Assembly: GCA_963281255.1 (NCBI GenBank)
Contig: OY725499.1
Span: 2,426,096 to 2,490,095 of the forward strand
Reading direction: 5' to 3'
Length of the DNA: 64,000 nt
DNA from: Aphrocallistes beatrix
Lineage: Eukaryota; Porifera; Hexactinellida; Sceptrulophora; Aphrocallistidae
Part shown: in pieces, positions 56,321-64,000 of the stretch
Position numbering within the stretch: the first letter of the stretch is position 1
How the letters are laid out: each line of letters opens with the position of its first letter
Made by a program: the position numbers and the translations under genes
The notes under the pieces: model-generated
The model's database searches: none
The model's input: only the letters and a program-made list of their open reading frames with translations
What the model was told of the DNA's origin: nothing

Positions 56321-57126
56321 TTTAAAACTATAATCAGCAACTAAAACTTCTCAGAACTATCTAGATATCTCATTTTTGGTTTGAAGTATTGAAGAAAATT
56401 TGTAATATTCCATTTCACACTCTTGAACATGTTGATCTTCAAAGTTTCAATTGTCCCTAACTATCATCTGAAATTCCAACGCTATGATCTGTTTTTTAAG
56501 TGTATTATAAAGGGCTGTCCAAAAATAACAGGAACTAATCCTATAGGAGACTAATGTTCAGTCAATTGTGTTGACTTTAAAAAATTCAAAAAAAGCCTTG
56601 TTTCAGACAAAGTACTTGTTAAACTTTCTTATTCTCCACCTAAAAGCCTAAAAGCCCAAAAGCCCTCAAATGGGGCTTTGGGGGTACCAAAATCATTACA
56701 TGGGGCAACAACTTGAAAAACAAAATTCCAAAATTTTAAACCGCCGAACCTTTGTGTCAGTCTAACTCAGCGAGTTCTCATGCTACCGTGATTCTCTTGA
56801 TGGGAATCGAAGCAGAATGGTCCCGGCTTTCACATTATGTGCTTAGAATCGAGTGTTTTAAAATGAAAGGTTTTCCCAATTTTGGTGGTGCTTGAACTTT
56901 AAAACAAATTAAATCAGTTTTATTCTCTAGATTATCTTAAATTACAGTTTATAATAACTACGTAGAAAAAATCAATTTAATTACAAATGATTAGATACAC
57001 CATAACATGGCAAGCAATTGACACTCAGCGGACAAAAAGTTTCCCGATCCGAAACGGAGGGTAATAAAAATGAGCATAAAGGCAGGTAAATCAAGGTTCT
57101 ATGATATCCTAGTAATTACCACACAT

Positions 57127-57556
57127 ACAGTATAACCTCGTTAATACCAACACAGCAGTGTTTCCCGCAGAGCGCGTTAAGCGCGCTGTTTAACGCACTT
57201 AGCTTATCAAGTAACGTGCTTTTGTTGGAAAATAATGCAATTAACCCGATAAACCGCATAAAAAATGCGCTTTCCAATAATCCCGAGGCGAGGGAAACAC
57301 TGCCAATACCAGGGAACGGTAGAAGTTTGTTTGTATCATCCAGAATTCGTACTAGTCGGTGTAATTTACATGGATTTCCTCCGTAGGGGATAAAAAATCT
57401 GTTCTTATTCATTAAAACCCTTCGTCGCCTAGGAATTTTGCTGCGTCATTTCCGGTTAAAGCTAATTTTTAGTAGGGAAGCCATATAAAAATTGGGGTAG
57501 TTACTATAAATTGGAAGTACCCCAATGCATCTGAGGGTTTTAACGAGGTTCTATTG
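57127..57556. repeat. 430-bp MITE with CAGTATAACCTCGTTAATAC ends
   Basis: Left CAGTATAACCTCGTTAATAC and right TTTTAACGAGGTTCTATTG are inverted repeats. The interior has GAGCGCGTTAAGCGCGC-type short palindromes. A shorter relative is at 28219-28354. The open frame across it is not a gene. Confidence 0.7.
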
Positions 57557-57765
57557 GATATAGAAATGACCAATAATTGTTTGTTTAGAAGTATATCTAC
57601 TTTCAATCCAAATTCTTATTAAGAAGAGAAGCTATAACATTTTGATCATTAAGAATGATACAATTTGTATTGGGATTTGGAAATCTATACTTATTCTTTA
57701 GTAAGAGTACACATGACATCATCTTGTTAAGTGAGTAGCAAAGAATAAAATTATCCTAAATACAA

Positions 57766-60700
57766 TTATGGTGTTTCAGTGATATTTTCAGATAGTCTAA
57801 GAGAAATGTCCAAAGCTTTAGCTGCTAGAGTTTGCAGTGCAATACAGCAATTTTCTGTTCCTACAATCTCCTTCAAATCTTCTCTGCTGTGGTACAAGCT
57901 AAGCTCACAATACTGTCTCTTGAAGTTGACGTTTTCTCGACAATACTCATCCCCGAATGAGATCTTCGCTATAGTATCGTCATATTCGTAGAAAATAGCC
58001 ATTGTATTATGCTTTATAATCGTAAATCGATGTTTAATTAATTCTGAAGGCATAGGCGAACCGTCTTCATTTAAGCTAAACAAATCGGAAGGTTTGTCTT
58101 GTTGGAAGAGAGATTGGCAAAGGTCTGAATCCATTCTCAATGGTTTAGCACTCTCGGCACGAATCCTGAGGTCATGGACCCTCTTCTGATTCGGAGTTCT
58201 CCTGTCCCCTACAATAGTAGCTAGCATCCAGATCAACGGACGCTCAGTAACACTGGTAACCACCAGATTCTCATCCAAGTTTAGCCTCACCTCACGGGAT
58301 GCTGACACCTGTATATCCAACCTCCAAGCGTAGGTTTGGTAGCAGTCCTTTGGACGGAAACCAAATTTTAAAAGCGCATTCTCGAATAGTGATCTAGCCT
58401 GACAAATCTGATCTGAATTTTCGGTCATTTGTATTCCAGGACAAAAAGCACAGCCTAAATGCTTCGCTTCGTTTTGTTTGGATACTTTTGGCTGTATCCC
58501 CCTCTGTGGGATATTATGCTGAGAGGAACCCAATATGCCTGAAGATGGAAACTGTTTATTTGAGAGAGAAATGTCTTCTATCCCGCAATTTATTTCCTTC
58601 CTGTATTTCACATTTCTTTGCAAGCAACTTTGGAATTCTTCTAGGGTGAGGGAACCTCCAATATGCTGGAATGACTCAACCGCATCTAGAACATAGAAAA
58701 ATCCAAACCTAGTTTTCAACTGCAGTGCTCCAATTGTAGCGTTAGCTGGGAACTCCGATACTTGATTCCAAAACAAAGTCTGAATATCAGCAACTCCTTC
58801 TTTCTTCCAGTTTTCATTCACTTCATCATCCATAGGCAAAACTATGCTTCTATTATTTTTGAAATGGAAATCCTTGAAACATCCATCTGTGAAGGGGCTT
58901 AACTGAACCCTGCAGTTTCTAGCTGAGTTTGCCATTATCATAGTTGCGCATCCATCCATCATATAGCGATTGAAGTAAGATCTGTACCGCTTGCTGAGAG
59001 CTGTGTTCTTTTCGAGTAGCGAAATCTCTGCAGATAATTTGTGTAGCGCACTTGGTGTGCCGTAGCCTGTGAGTAGAATATTGCTTCCCATGTTTCTCAT
59101 CTTAATAGCAGCACCAGTGGAACAGGATAATGTTTTCCTGTAGAACTCAGCTGACAATCTGATCTGATCGCTCACCCTCGAAGAGAATCGCTTGTTAATA
59201 GAGCTCTGTGAATGCACCCTCTCAAACAACTTGCTCACGTCACGAGTGAACACCAGACAGTGCCATGCTTGGAAAAACAGAGTGGATATCTTGTCTAGAG
59301 CCGCGGTATAGATAGTATGAGTCGGTTCTCCTTCTATCGGCCATGTGAAGACTACATCCTGCTCAGCATCAGAAATAATCTGATAGCCACGCCTGAAAAA
59401 TTCTTCCAGCATCAAGCCAAGTTTGAGAGAGTTAGTTTTCTGTATTATTGAGTTGAAAAGCGAATCGAGAGAGCAATCTCGCTCTCCTACATTATCATCT
59501 ACTGACTTAAAATCCATAAGATTGTATATGTGAAGGACAAGCGCTTCAAACTCAGCTGTCAGAATGATTCCCGTATTTTCTGAATTTTGACATTTTAATA
59601 TTCCAACATGTCTAGCCCAATGAACCAAAATCCACAACCACCCATAGAACACCCCGCCCGTCCTCCTGTATGACTCCCTGATGCACTGGGACTTGAGGAC
59701 GCCATCACTATCAACTGTGATGTCAACACAAACTTGCGAGCAGCTCTCGCGAGGGGAATCGATAGTGAAAGAAATGATGGGAACCTCCGAGCCTAGTTTG
59801 CTCACACTCTGAGCGGCTATCTTACCGATGACGGGAGAGAGGAAGTTGTTGATCAGATGTCGTCGCCGCCTGGTTAACTCCATCCCTTGAAACTCAGCAG
59901 ATTCGGAAATAGTGCTAGCTCCGTAACCAGTGAGAGAAACGGAGATGTCTAAGTCAGATTGCATGTCACACAGATAGACAGAAGTGGATCCGAATGCGAT
60001 CACATCGAACATCTTGTCAATCTCACAAACTTCCCTTGAAGGATACATGTTAGTTAGTTGCTCATTGATAGCAGACTTGACTACGGGCAGTACGCAGAGC
60101 TTGGATTCCACGGACGTCCGTATGTACTCCCGCTGTGTGAGCAGGTACTCCTGAATAGATTGGCCGATGGCAGAGTGGACATTGTTGGTCACACGAAGTT
60201 CTTGCGCTTGTAAGATTTGACAAAGATACTCCGGTACAAGCCACGCGAAAGAGTGGCAAGCCAACTCTTCCCTCTGCTGCGGCTGGTACACAGCGCTGTA
60301 CCATGCAGCCGCTTTCTTGAGGTAATCAGTCTCAGGCGTCTTTGAATGGAATTTGTCCCGGAATTCCTGAGTGAGACAGGTCGTGGCCGCGGCCATCGAG
60401 TTGGTCATCTTCCCTTTGTCTGCTGTGAGGAGAGGGTGGCACTTGACCACCAGACCACTCACCACTTCCGCCTCTGTCCCCACTCCGAAAGCCAGCATCA
60501 GCCGTTGTACGCCAGTGCAGTACTCGCGGTACCTCGCACTCGCGTCCTCCGCGAACTGGAGGTATCCGGGGAGCTGGAAGGCGCTGAGTGGGAGTGTTCC
60601 TGCCGGACTTTCTCCGAGGTTGTGCTTACCGTCATAGTTCAAAATGTCCGTCCACTCCGAGGTCTCGTAGCACACCTCCTTCGCCAAGTGATAGACCTCT

Positions 60701-63700
60701 CCGAGCAGCTTCTGGGACCTGAAGGAAGTGGACTCCCTCTTCTGCATGAAATCAGGGTACCCGTTCTGACTTATCAGCCTCTTCGCTTCATCCGGGATCA
60801 CGGGGATTATCCCGGTCTTCGGGGAATCCACGGCTAGAGAGGCTGACTCTGCGAGCTGGATTGATAGCGGGTCTCTAGCCCCGGCAGACTTCTGGTCACA
60901 GATAGACAGGTGGTAGTGTGCGATTATCCCCAGGGACTCGTTGCTCACCACACTGCAGTATGCTTCTGCGAGTCTGCTTTGAATGTTCGGATCATCCTGC
61001 AGCAAGATGTCACTCCCGCTTCCCTCAGCTGGCTCAGGCTTATGTGACTTCAAAAGTTCGTCGTAGTTGAGAGGAGGGAAGGCAGCAGAAGGCGGAGGAA
61101 TCAGACCCTGGTCCCAGATTACGGCGAACTCATCTCCGTCCAGGTCCCCCCCTCCGCTGCAGGCAGGCAGCGAGGTGCTGGCGCGTATCGAGAAGACGAT
61201 GACGTTGTGCAGGCGGCGCAACTCCTGCTTATCCACTGCTGTGGGGGTCAGGAGGTCTCCTGGGTGTAGACAGGGGTTTTTGTATACCAAAACTCTCCCT
61301 TCCCAGATAGTCTTGCTCTTGTTTTCTCCTTCTTGAAACGTGATGAAGACCTCTCCGTCTTTCAGGACACCGATGGGGTCTGGTATTCCCATCAGTAGGC
61401 ACCCCTGTTCTATCGGAATATGGACCTTGTCTATCAGATTTCTGATGTTATACGTGTACACGCAGCGTAGCACCTTCAGGAAGTAGGGCTCTCTCAGGAT
61501 GTCAAAATATAAGCATGTTTGTTCGAAGTAGTTCGGTAGATTCTGAACTAATTCCTTTTGCGCAATCTCGTAGTCAGTGAATATCCTCGCGAACCTTTCC
61601 AGCTGTCGTGTGTACAGAGTCCTGAGCCTAGGCTTAGGGTCCCATCTCTCTCCCTCCCCGCCGTCTTCTAAACTCGTCAGCAGGTTCAGCATCTGGATGT
61701 TGAGGCAGAGCTTGTTGTACTTGCCTAGCTTCACTATGCATAGAGTGGATTCTGATTTTGGCCAATCTATCTTCTTCATTGATTCTCTGTACATAATGGT
61801 GGAGTCTGGGTGTTGCTTGAAGTCAGGATCCACGTCGCCGTCTACTATGGTCAGCACGCCCTTGAGTCCTGCCAAGCGGACCTGTAGGGCTGTGACGGAG
61901 TCGAGCGGAGGGCAGTCTCGATCCTCTCTTAGACCTCCAAGAACATTCAAGGCCAGTGATCTCCGAATCTTGCCCGCTCCATCAGTCACTAGGAGTCCAT
62001 TTCCAGCCTGGATATCCCTCAAGCACAGCGTCTCCTCTTCTCTCATTTCGAGCGTCGGGTGGTCTGAGGTGCAGAAGAGACCGAGTCTTGATAGGAATTT
62101 GGTTTCGTTCTTAATGACAGTCTCACCGATGAAAAGCTGCCTCATCTCCTTGATCCTGTCAGCTGCCAACTCCTCCTCAATCTGAATGAAGACAGCCCTC
62201 TTGCTCCTCAGCTGACTAGAACTGCACACGAGGAAGTAGAACCTCGCCCCGCACACACACAATCCCTTCTCCAGCACATTCTTCACCCGCTCTATCACGC
62301 GCCTGTCCCTCAGCTCCCCCTCGTCCTCCTCCCTGAAGGCCAGGTTGAGGAACCGCACCCGCGGGTATCTCCGATACAGCCGGTTGCACTGGGTCAGCAC
62401 GGGGTACAGGGGCACCAAGCGGGAGGGAGTCACCATGGCACACTCGATGTACCGGTAGTTGGGCGGGGGGAGAGAGGAAGTGGGAGGGAAAGATAGATAC
62501 TCAGAGAATATTCCCTCAAAATCGAAGAAATAGTTCGTTTCAGCTTGTGAGACTGAAGCTACAATTTTGGATAGAGCTACCTTTAGAATCCTGAAATCTG
62601 AGACTTGGTTGAGTTTCTTTTCTATCGATTTGATTGCATCGCGAGCCAAACACACATTCCGATTGGCTTTCAAGATGGAAAATAACCACGCACACTCCCT
62701 CACTTCATCCGAGTCAGCTACCGCACCGTCTTCTCTTACAGCTTGGCTGGGGCGGATAACCAGAACTCGAGACTCGAAGAGAGGAACTGGGAGCAGTGGA
62801 GGCGAGTGTAGGAGCACCCACAGCTGACTCCAATTATTCCTCTCGTACGGGATGGTTAGTCCGACGATTGGGTACTTTCCAAACCATTCCAGGCATTCAC
62901 ACGTGTCCGCTGTGAACCTGACACTCGTGGTGCCAGGGCGAGCATCGCAGATGACAGGAGAGTGAGCGAGTGGGATGTACAGAGTCACGTGCTGCTTCTC
63001 CCAGTTAGTAAGAATGAAACGGTGAATCGAGGTTAGAGCTATCTCTATCACCATCCCTTCGGTGCGAATGCGTAGAAATCGCTCGTAGAGAAACTCAAGC
63101 GATGCGTGCTCTGGAAACTCTAGGCTCTTGTTCTGTATGAACGAGTGTCTATCGTCGAAATTTCCCCAGACCATCTCCTGTAGGGGCCACTTCGTTCTGA
63201 TACTCTCCGCATTGTGAAGAACCTCGATTCGAGTCCAGACGTTCCCGGCCACACCCTCTAAACAGAAGGACCACTCCACCGACAGCTGTCTGTACCTCTG
63301 ATAGGCGTTCCTTGATTGCGTCTGCAGCCCCAGGTTCAAGAGCGAATCCTCTGAAGGAAATATCCCCCTGCACTTCCACTTCTTATTCGACCCAGCCATG
63401 TCGATATGAGTTAAGAAGAGGAAGTAGTTCTCTCTGAAGAATTCTGCGATGGAATCTTGTATTTGGAACATCTCGTGTCTCCCAGGAAGGCACAGCTCCA
63501 CCGCGCACTCCGCCGTCTGGATAGCGGACTCCCAGGGGTCTGAGAAGGCGGACCGCTTCGTGATGTGCTCCTGGATCTCGCGTGTGCGAGTGGAGGGCAC
63601 CTGGCTGTCCACATGGTGCTCATCCAGCACCTCTCTCACCAGACTCTCCTGCTCCTGGATGGACTGGTAGAGCTGGAGCTCGCGCGCGGACAGGATGAGG

Positions 63701-64000
63701 ATGAACTGGCCGCTCTCCCACTTCCTGGCTCTGCCCCGGCTCTGCTTGAAAGAGATCAGAGACTTGATTCCATCAAAACGAATGACGACATCGCAGCAAG
63801 GAATGTCCTGTCCTTCTTCCAGCACAGGGGTGCTGACGAGCAGGTTGCAGCTACCCTTCCGGAAACTGTTGAGGGCGACCTCCTGCTCGTGCTGCCAGGA
63901 CATGCCCAGCGGCCCTGACTGTCCGACTAACTTCAACGGAGAGAACCGCTCGTTGACTTGGGAGGAGCTCTTGAGGATGGTCAGCAGGATGTGTGCGATT
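57766..64000 (-). CDS. Fused helicase / RNA-dependent RNA polymerase / Cid1-like nucleotidyltransferase (5' end beyond window)
   Basis: One intronless frame runs from the right edge to a stop at 57766 (over 2070 codons; numbering from a TTG codon at 63936, but the frame stays open to 64000, so the N-terminus is outside). Residues 1-110 are the C-terminal half of a Dicer/RIG-I-type SF2 helicase: motif V (NLLVSTPVLEEGQDIP, 31-46) and motif VI (QSRGRAR, 65-71). About 480-1100 is a full eukaryotic RdRP with DGAGKIRRSLA (about 649), GLKGVL (about 690), RESMKK, REPYF, NPCLHPGDLL (about 886) and the catalytic loop D931-L-D933-G-D935-E-F. About 1300-1550 is a Cid1/TUTase-type nucleotidyltransferase with G1316-S1317, D1328/D1330 and third Asp near D1405, plus a PAP-associated-like helix (LVHWARHVGIL). 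About 1560-2056 is unassigned. It should unwind, copy and tail RNA in a small-RNA pathway. The N-terminal helicase motifs I-III should lie beyond 64000. Confidence 0.9.
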   Translation of the reverse strand, partial: IAHILLTILKSSSQVNERFSPLKLVGQSGPLGMSWQHEQEVALNSFRKGSCNLLVSTPVLEEGQDIPCCDVVIRFDGIKSLISFKQSRGRARKWESGQFILILSARELQLYQSIQEQESLVREVLDEHHVDSQVPSTRTREIQEHITKRSAFSDPWESAIQTAECAVELCLPGRHEMFQIQDSIAEFFRENYFLFLTHIDMAGSNKKWKCRGIFPSEDSLLNLGLQTQSRNAYQRYRQLSVEWSFCLEGVAGNVWTRIEVLHNAESIRTKWPLQEMVWGNFDDRHSFIQNKSLEFPEHASLEFLYERFLRIRTEGMVIEIALTSIHRFILTNWEKQHVTLYIPLAHSPVICDARPGTTSVRFTADTCECLEWFGKYPIVGLTIPYERNNWSQLWVLLHSPPLLPVPLFESRVLVIRPSQAVREDGAVADSDEVRECAWLFSILKANRNVCLARDAIKSIEKKLNQVSDFRILKVALSKIVASVSQAETNYFFDFEGIFSEYLSFPPTSSLPPPNYRYIECAMVTPSRLVPLYPVLTQCNRLYRRYPRVRFLNLAFREEDEGELRDRRVIERVKNVLEKGLCVCGARFYFLVCSSSQLRSKRAVFIQIEEELAADRIKEMRQLFIGETVIKNETKFLSRLGLFCTSDHPTLEMREEETLCLRDIQAGNGLLVTDGAGKIRRSLALNVLGGLREDRDCPPLDSVTALQVRLAGLKGVLTIVDGDVDPDFKQHPDSTIMYRESMKKIDWPKSESTLCIVKLGKYNKLCLNIQMLNLLTSLEDGGEGERWDPKPRLRTLYTRQLERFARIFTDYEIAQKELVQNLPNYFEQTCLYFDILREPYFLKVLRCVYTYNIRNLIDKVHIPIEQGCLLMGIPDPIGVLKDGEVFITFQEGENKSKTIWEGRVLVYKNPCLHPGDLLTPTAVDKQELRRLHNVIVFSIRASTSLPACSGGGDLDGDEFAVIWDQGLIPPPSAAFPPLNYDELLKSHKPEPAEGSGSDILLQDDPNIQSRLAEAYCSVVSNESLGIIAHYHLSICDQKSAGARDPLSIQLAESASLAVDSPKTGIIPVIPDEAKRLISQNGYPDFMQKRESTSFRSQKLLGEVYHLAKEVCYETSEWTDILNYDGKHNLGESPAGTLPLSAFQLPGYLQFAEDASARYREYCTGVQRLMLAFGVGTEAEVVSGLVVKCHPLLTADKGKMTNSMAAATTCLTQEFRDKFHSKTPETDYLKKAAAWYSAVYQPQQREELACHSFAWLVPEYLCQILQAQELRVTNNVHSAIGQSIQEYLLTQREYIRTSVESKLCVLPVVKSAINEQLTNMYPSREVCEIDKMFDVIAFGSTSVYLCDMQSDLDISVSLTGYGASTISESAEFQGMELTRRRRHLINNFLSPVIGKIAAQSVSKLGSEVPIISFTIDSPRESCSQVCVDITVDSDGVLKSQCIRESYRRTGGVFYGWLWILVHWARHVGILKCQNSENTGIILTAEFEALVLHIYNLMDFKSVDDNVGERDCSLDSLFNSIIQKTNSLKLGLMLEEFFRRGYQIISDAEQDVVFTWPIEGEPTHTIYTAALDKISTLFFQAWHCLVFTRDVSKLFERVHSQSSINKRFSSRVSDQIRLSAEFYRKTLSCSTGAAIKMRNMGSNILLTGYGTPSALHKLSAEISLLEKNTALSKRYRSYFNRYMMDGCATMIMANSARNCRVQLSPFTDGCFKDFHFKNNRSIVLPMDDEVNENWKKEGVADIQTLFWNQVSEFPANATIGALQLKTRFGFFYVLDAVESFQHIGGSLTLEEFQSCLQRNVKYRKEINCGIEDISLSNKQFPSSGILGSSQHNIPQRGIQPKVSKQNEAKHLGCAFCPGIQMTENSDQICQARSLFENALLKFGFRPKDCYQTYAWRLDIQVSASREVRLNLDENLVVTSVTERPLIWMLATIVGDRRTPNQKRVHDLRIRAESAKPLRMDSDLCQSLFQQDKPSDLFSLNEDGSPMPSELIKHRFTIIKHNTMAIFYEYDDTIAKISFGDEYCRENVNFKRQYCELSLYHSREDLKEIVGTENCCIALQTLAAKALDISLRLSENITETP

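Noticed and set aside
57116-57412. 98-codon minus-strand frame
   Set aside because: Lies entirely inside the 430-bp MITE; palindromic repeat sequence.
60346-62443. Several open frames of 75-200 codons opposite or overlapping the RdRP fusion
   Set aside because: Antisense or off-frame shadows caused by GC-rich coding sequence; no domain signal.
1-64000. Retrovirus, LINE or endogenous virus sequence
   Set aside because: No reverse transcriptase, integrase or capsid-like motif was found in any frame examined; the RdRP at the right end is the cellular eukaryotic type, not viral.

Overview
The window is animal nuclear DNA: AT-rich, with spliced genes, GT/AG introns, a TALE/PBC homeobox gene, a PLAT-lipoxygenase, a rotatin homologue, a ciliary coiled-coil gene and many eukaryotic DNA transposons. 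The PBC homeobox makes it metazoan. A eukaryotic RNA-dependent RNA polymerase (RdRP) argues against vertebrates and insects and for an invertebrate lineage that kept these enzymes; the phylum cannot be fixed from this window. Several genes, including two of about 6 kb, are uninterrupted, so intron density is low and uneven.

Layout. 1-4.3 kb: repeats, a duplicated 3' fragment of a carbohydrate sulfotransferase gene, and the intact gene on the minus strand. 4.6-10.4 kb: a seven-exon plus-strand gene of the DUF4200 (CCDC42/CFAP73) ciliary family, with a dead hAT transposon in its last intron. 11.3-14.9 kb: three intronless plus-strand genes (ketohexokinase, a PAP2-type lipid phosphatase, an SH3 adaptor). 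15.2-20.8 kb: a transposon-rich stretch holding an intact mariner nested in a MITE-like element, a Tc1 relic, an 837-bp TTAA-flanked palindrome and an actin-like pseudogene. 21.0-30.6 kb: a minus-strand three-exon PBC homeobox gene with large repeat-filled introns. 33.3-39.4 kb: a plus-strand PLAT-lipoxygenase gene whose last exon has a frameshift. 39.5-43.8 kb: no recognisable gene. 43.8-44.5 kb: a coiled-coil protein with an acidic Trp/Tyr-rich tail. 46.4-52.1 kb: rotatin. 52.3-54.5 kb: palindromic and Helitron-like repeats. 54.9 kb: CENP-S/MHF1. 56 kb: a probable TRAF-like relic. 57.8-64.0 kb: a giant gene running off the right edge.

That last gene is the main discovery. One reading frame encodes, in order, the C-terminal half of a Dicer/RIG-I-like helicase, a complete eukaryotic RdRP (DLDGDEF active site) and a Cid1-like nucleotidyltransferase with its three catalytic aspartates, followed by about 500 unassigned residues. 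Fission yeast carries these three activities on separate subunits of its RNA-directed RNA polymerase complex (Hrr1, Rdp1, Cid12), and nematodes and ciliates use separate but associated proteins. Here they appear as one polypeptide, which suggests a self-contained machine for small-RNA amplification.

The rest of the window is dominated by short non-autonomous elements. They include a Helitron-like family with a GC-rich 3' hairpin tail (seven tails seen) and variable central tandem units, many MITEs with recognisable inverted repeats, and a small three-hairpin element whose two copies show a compensatory base-pair change.
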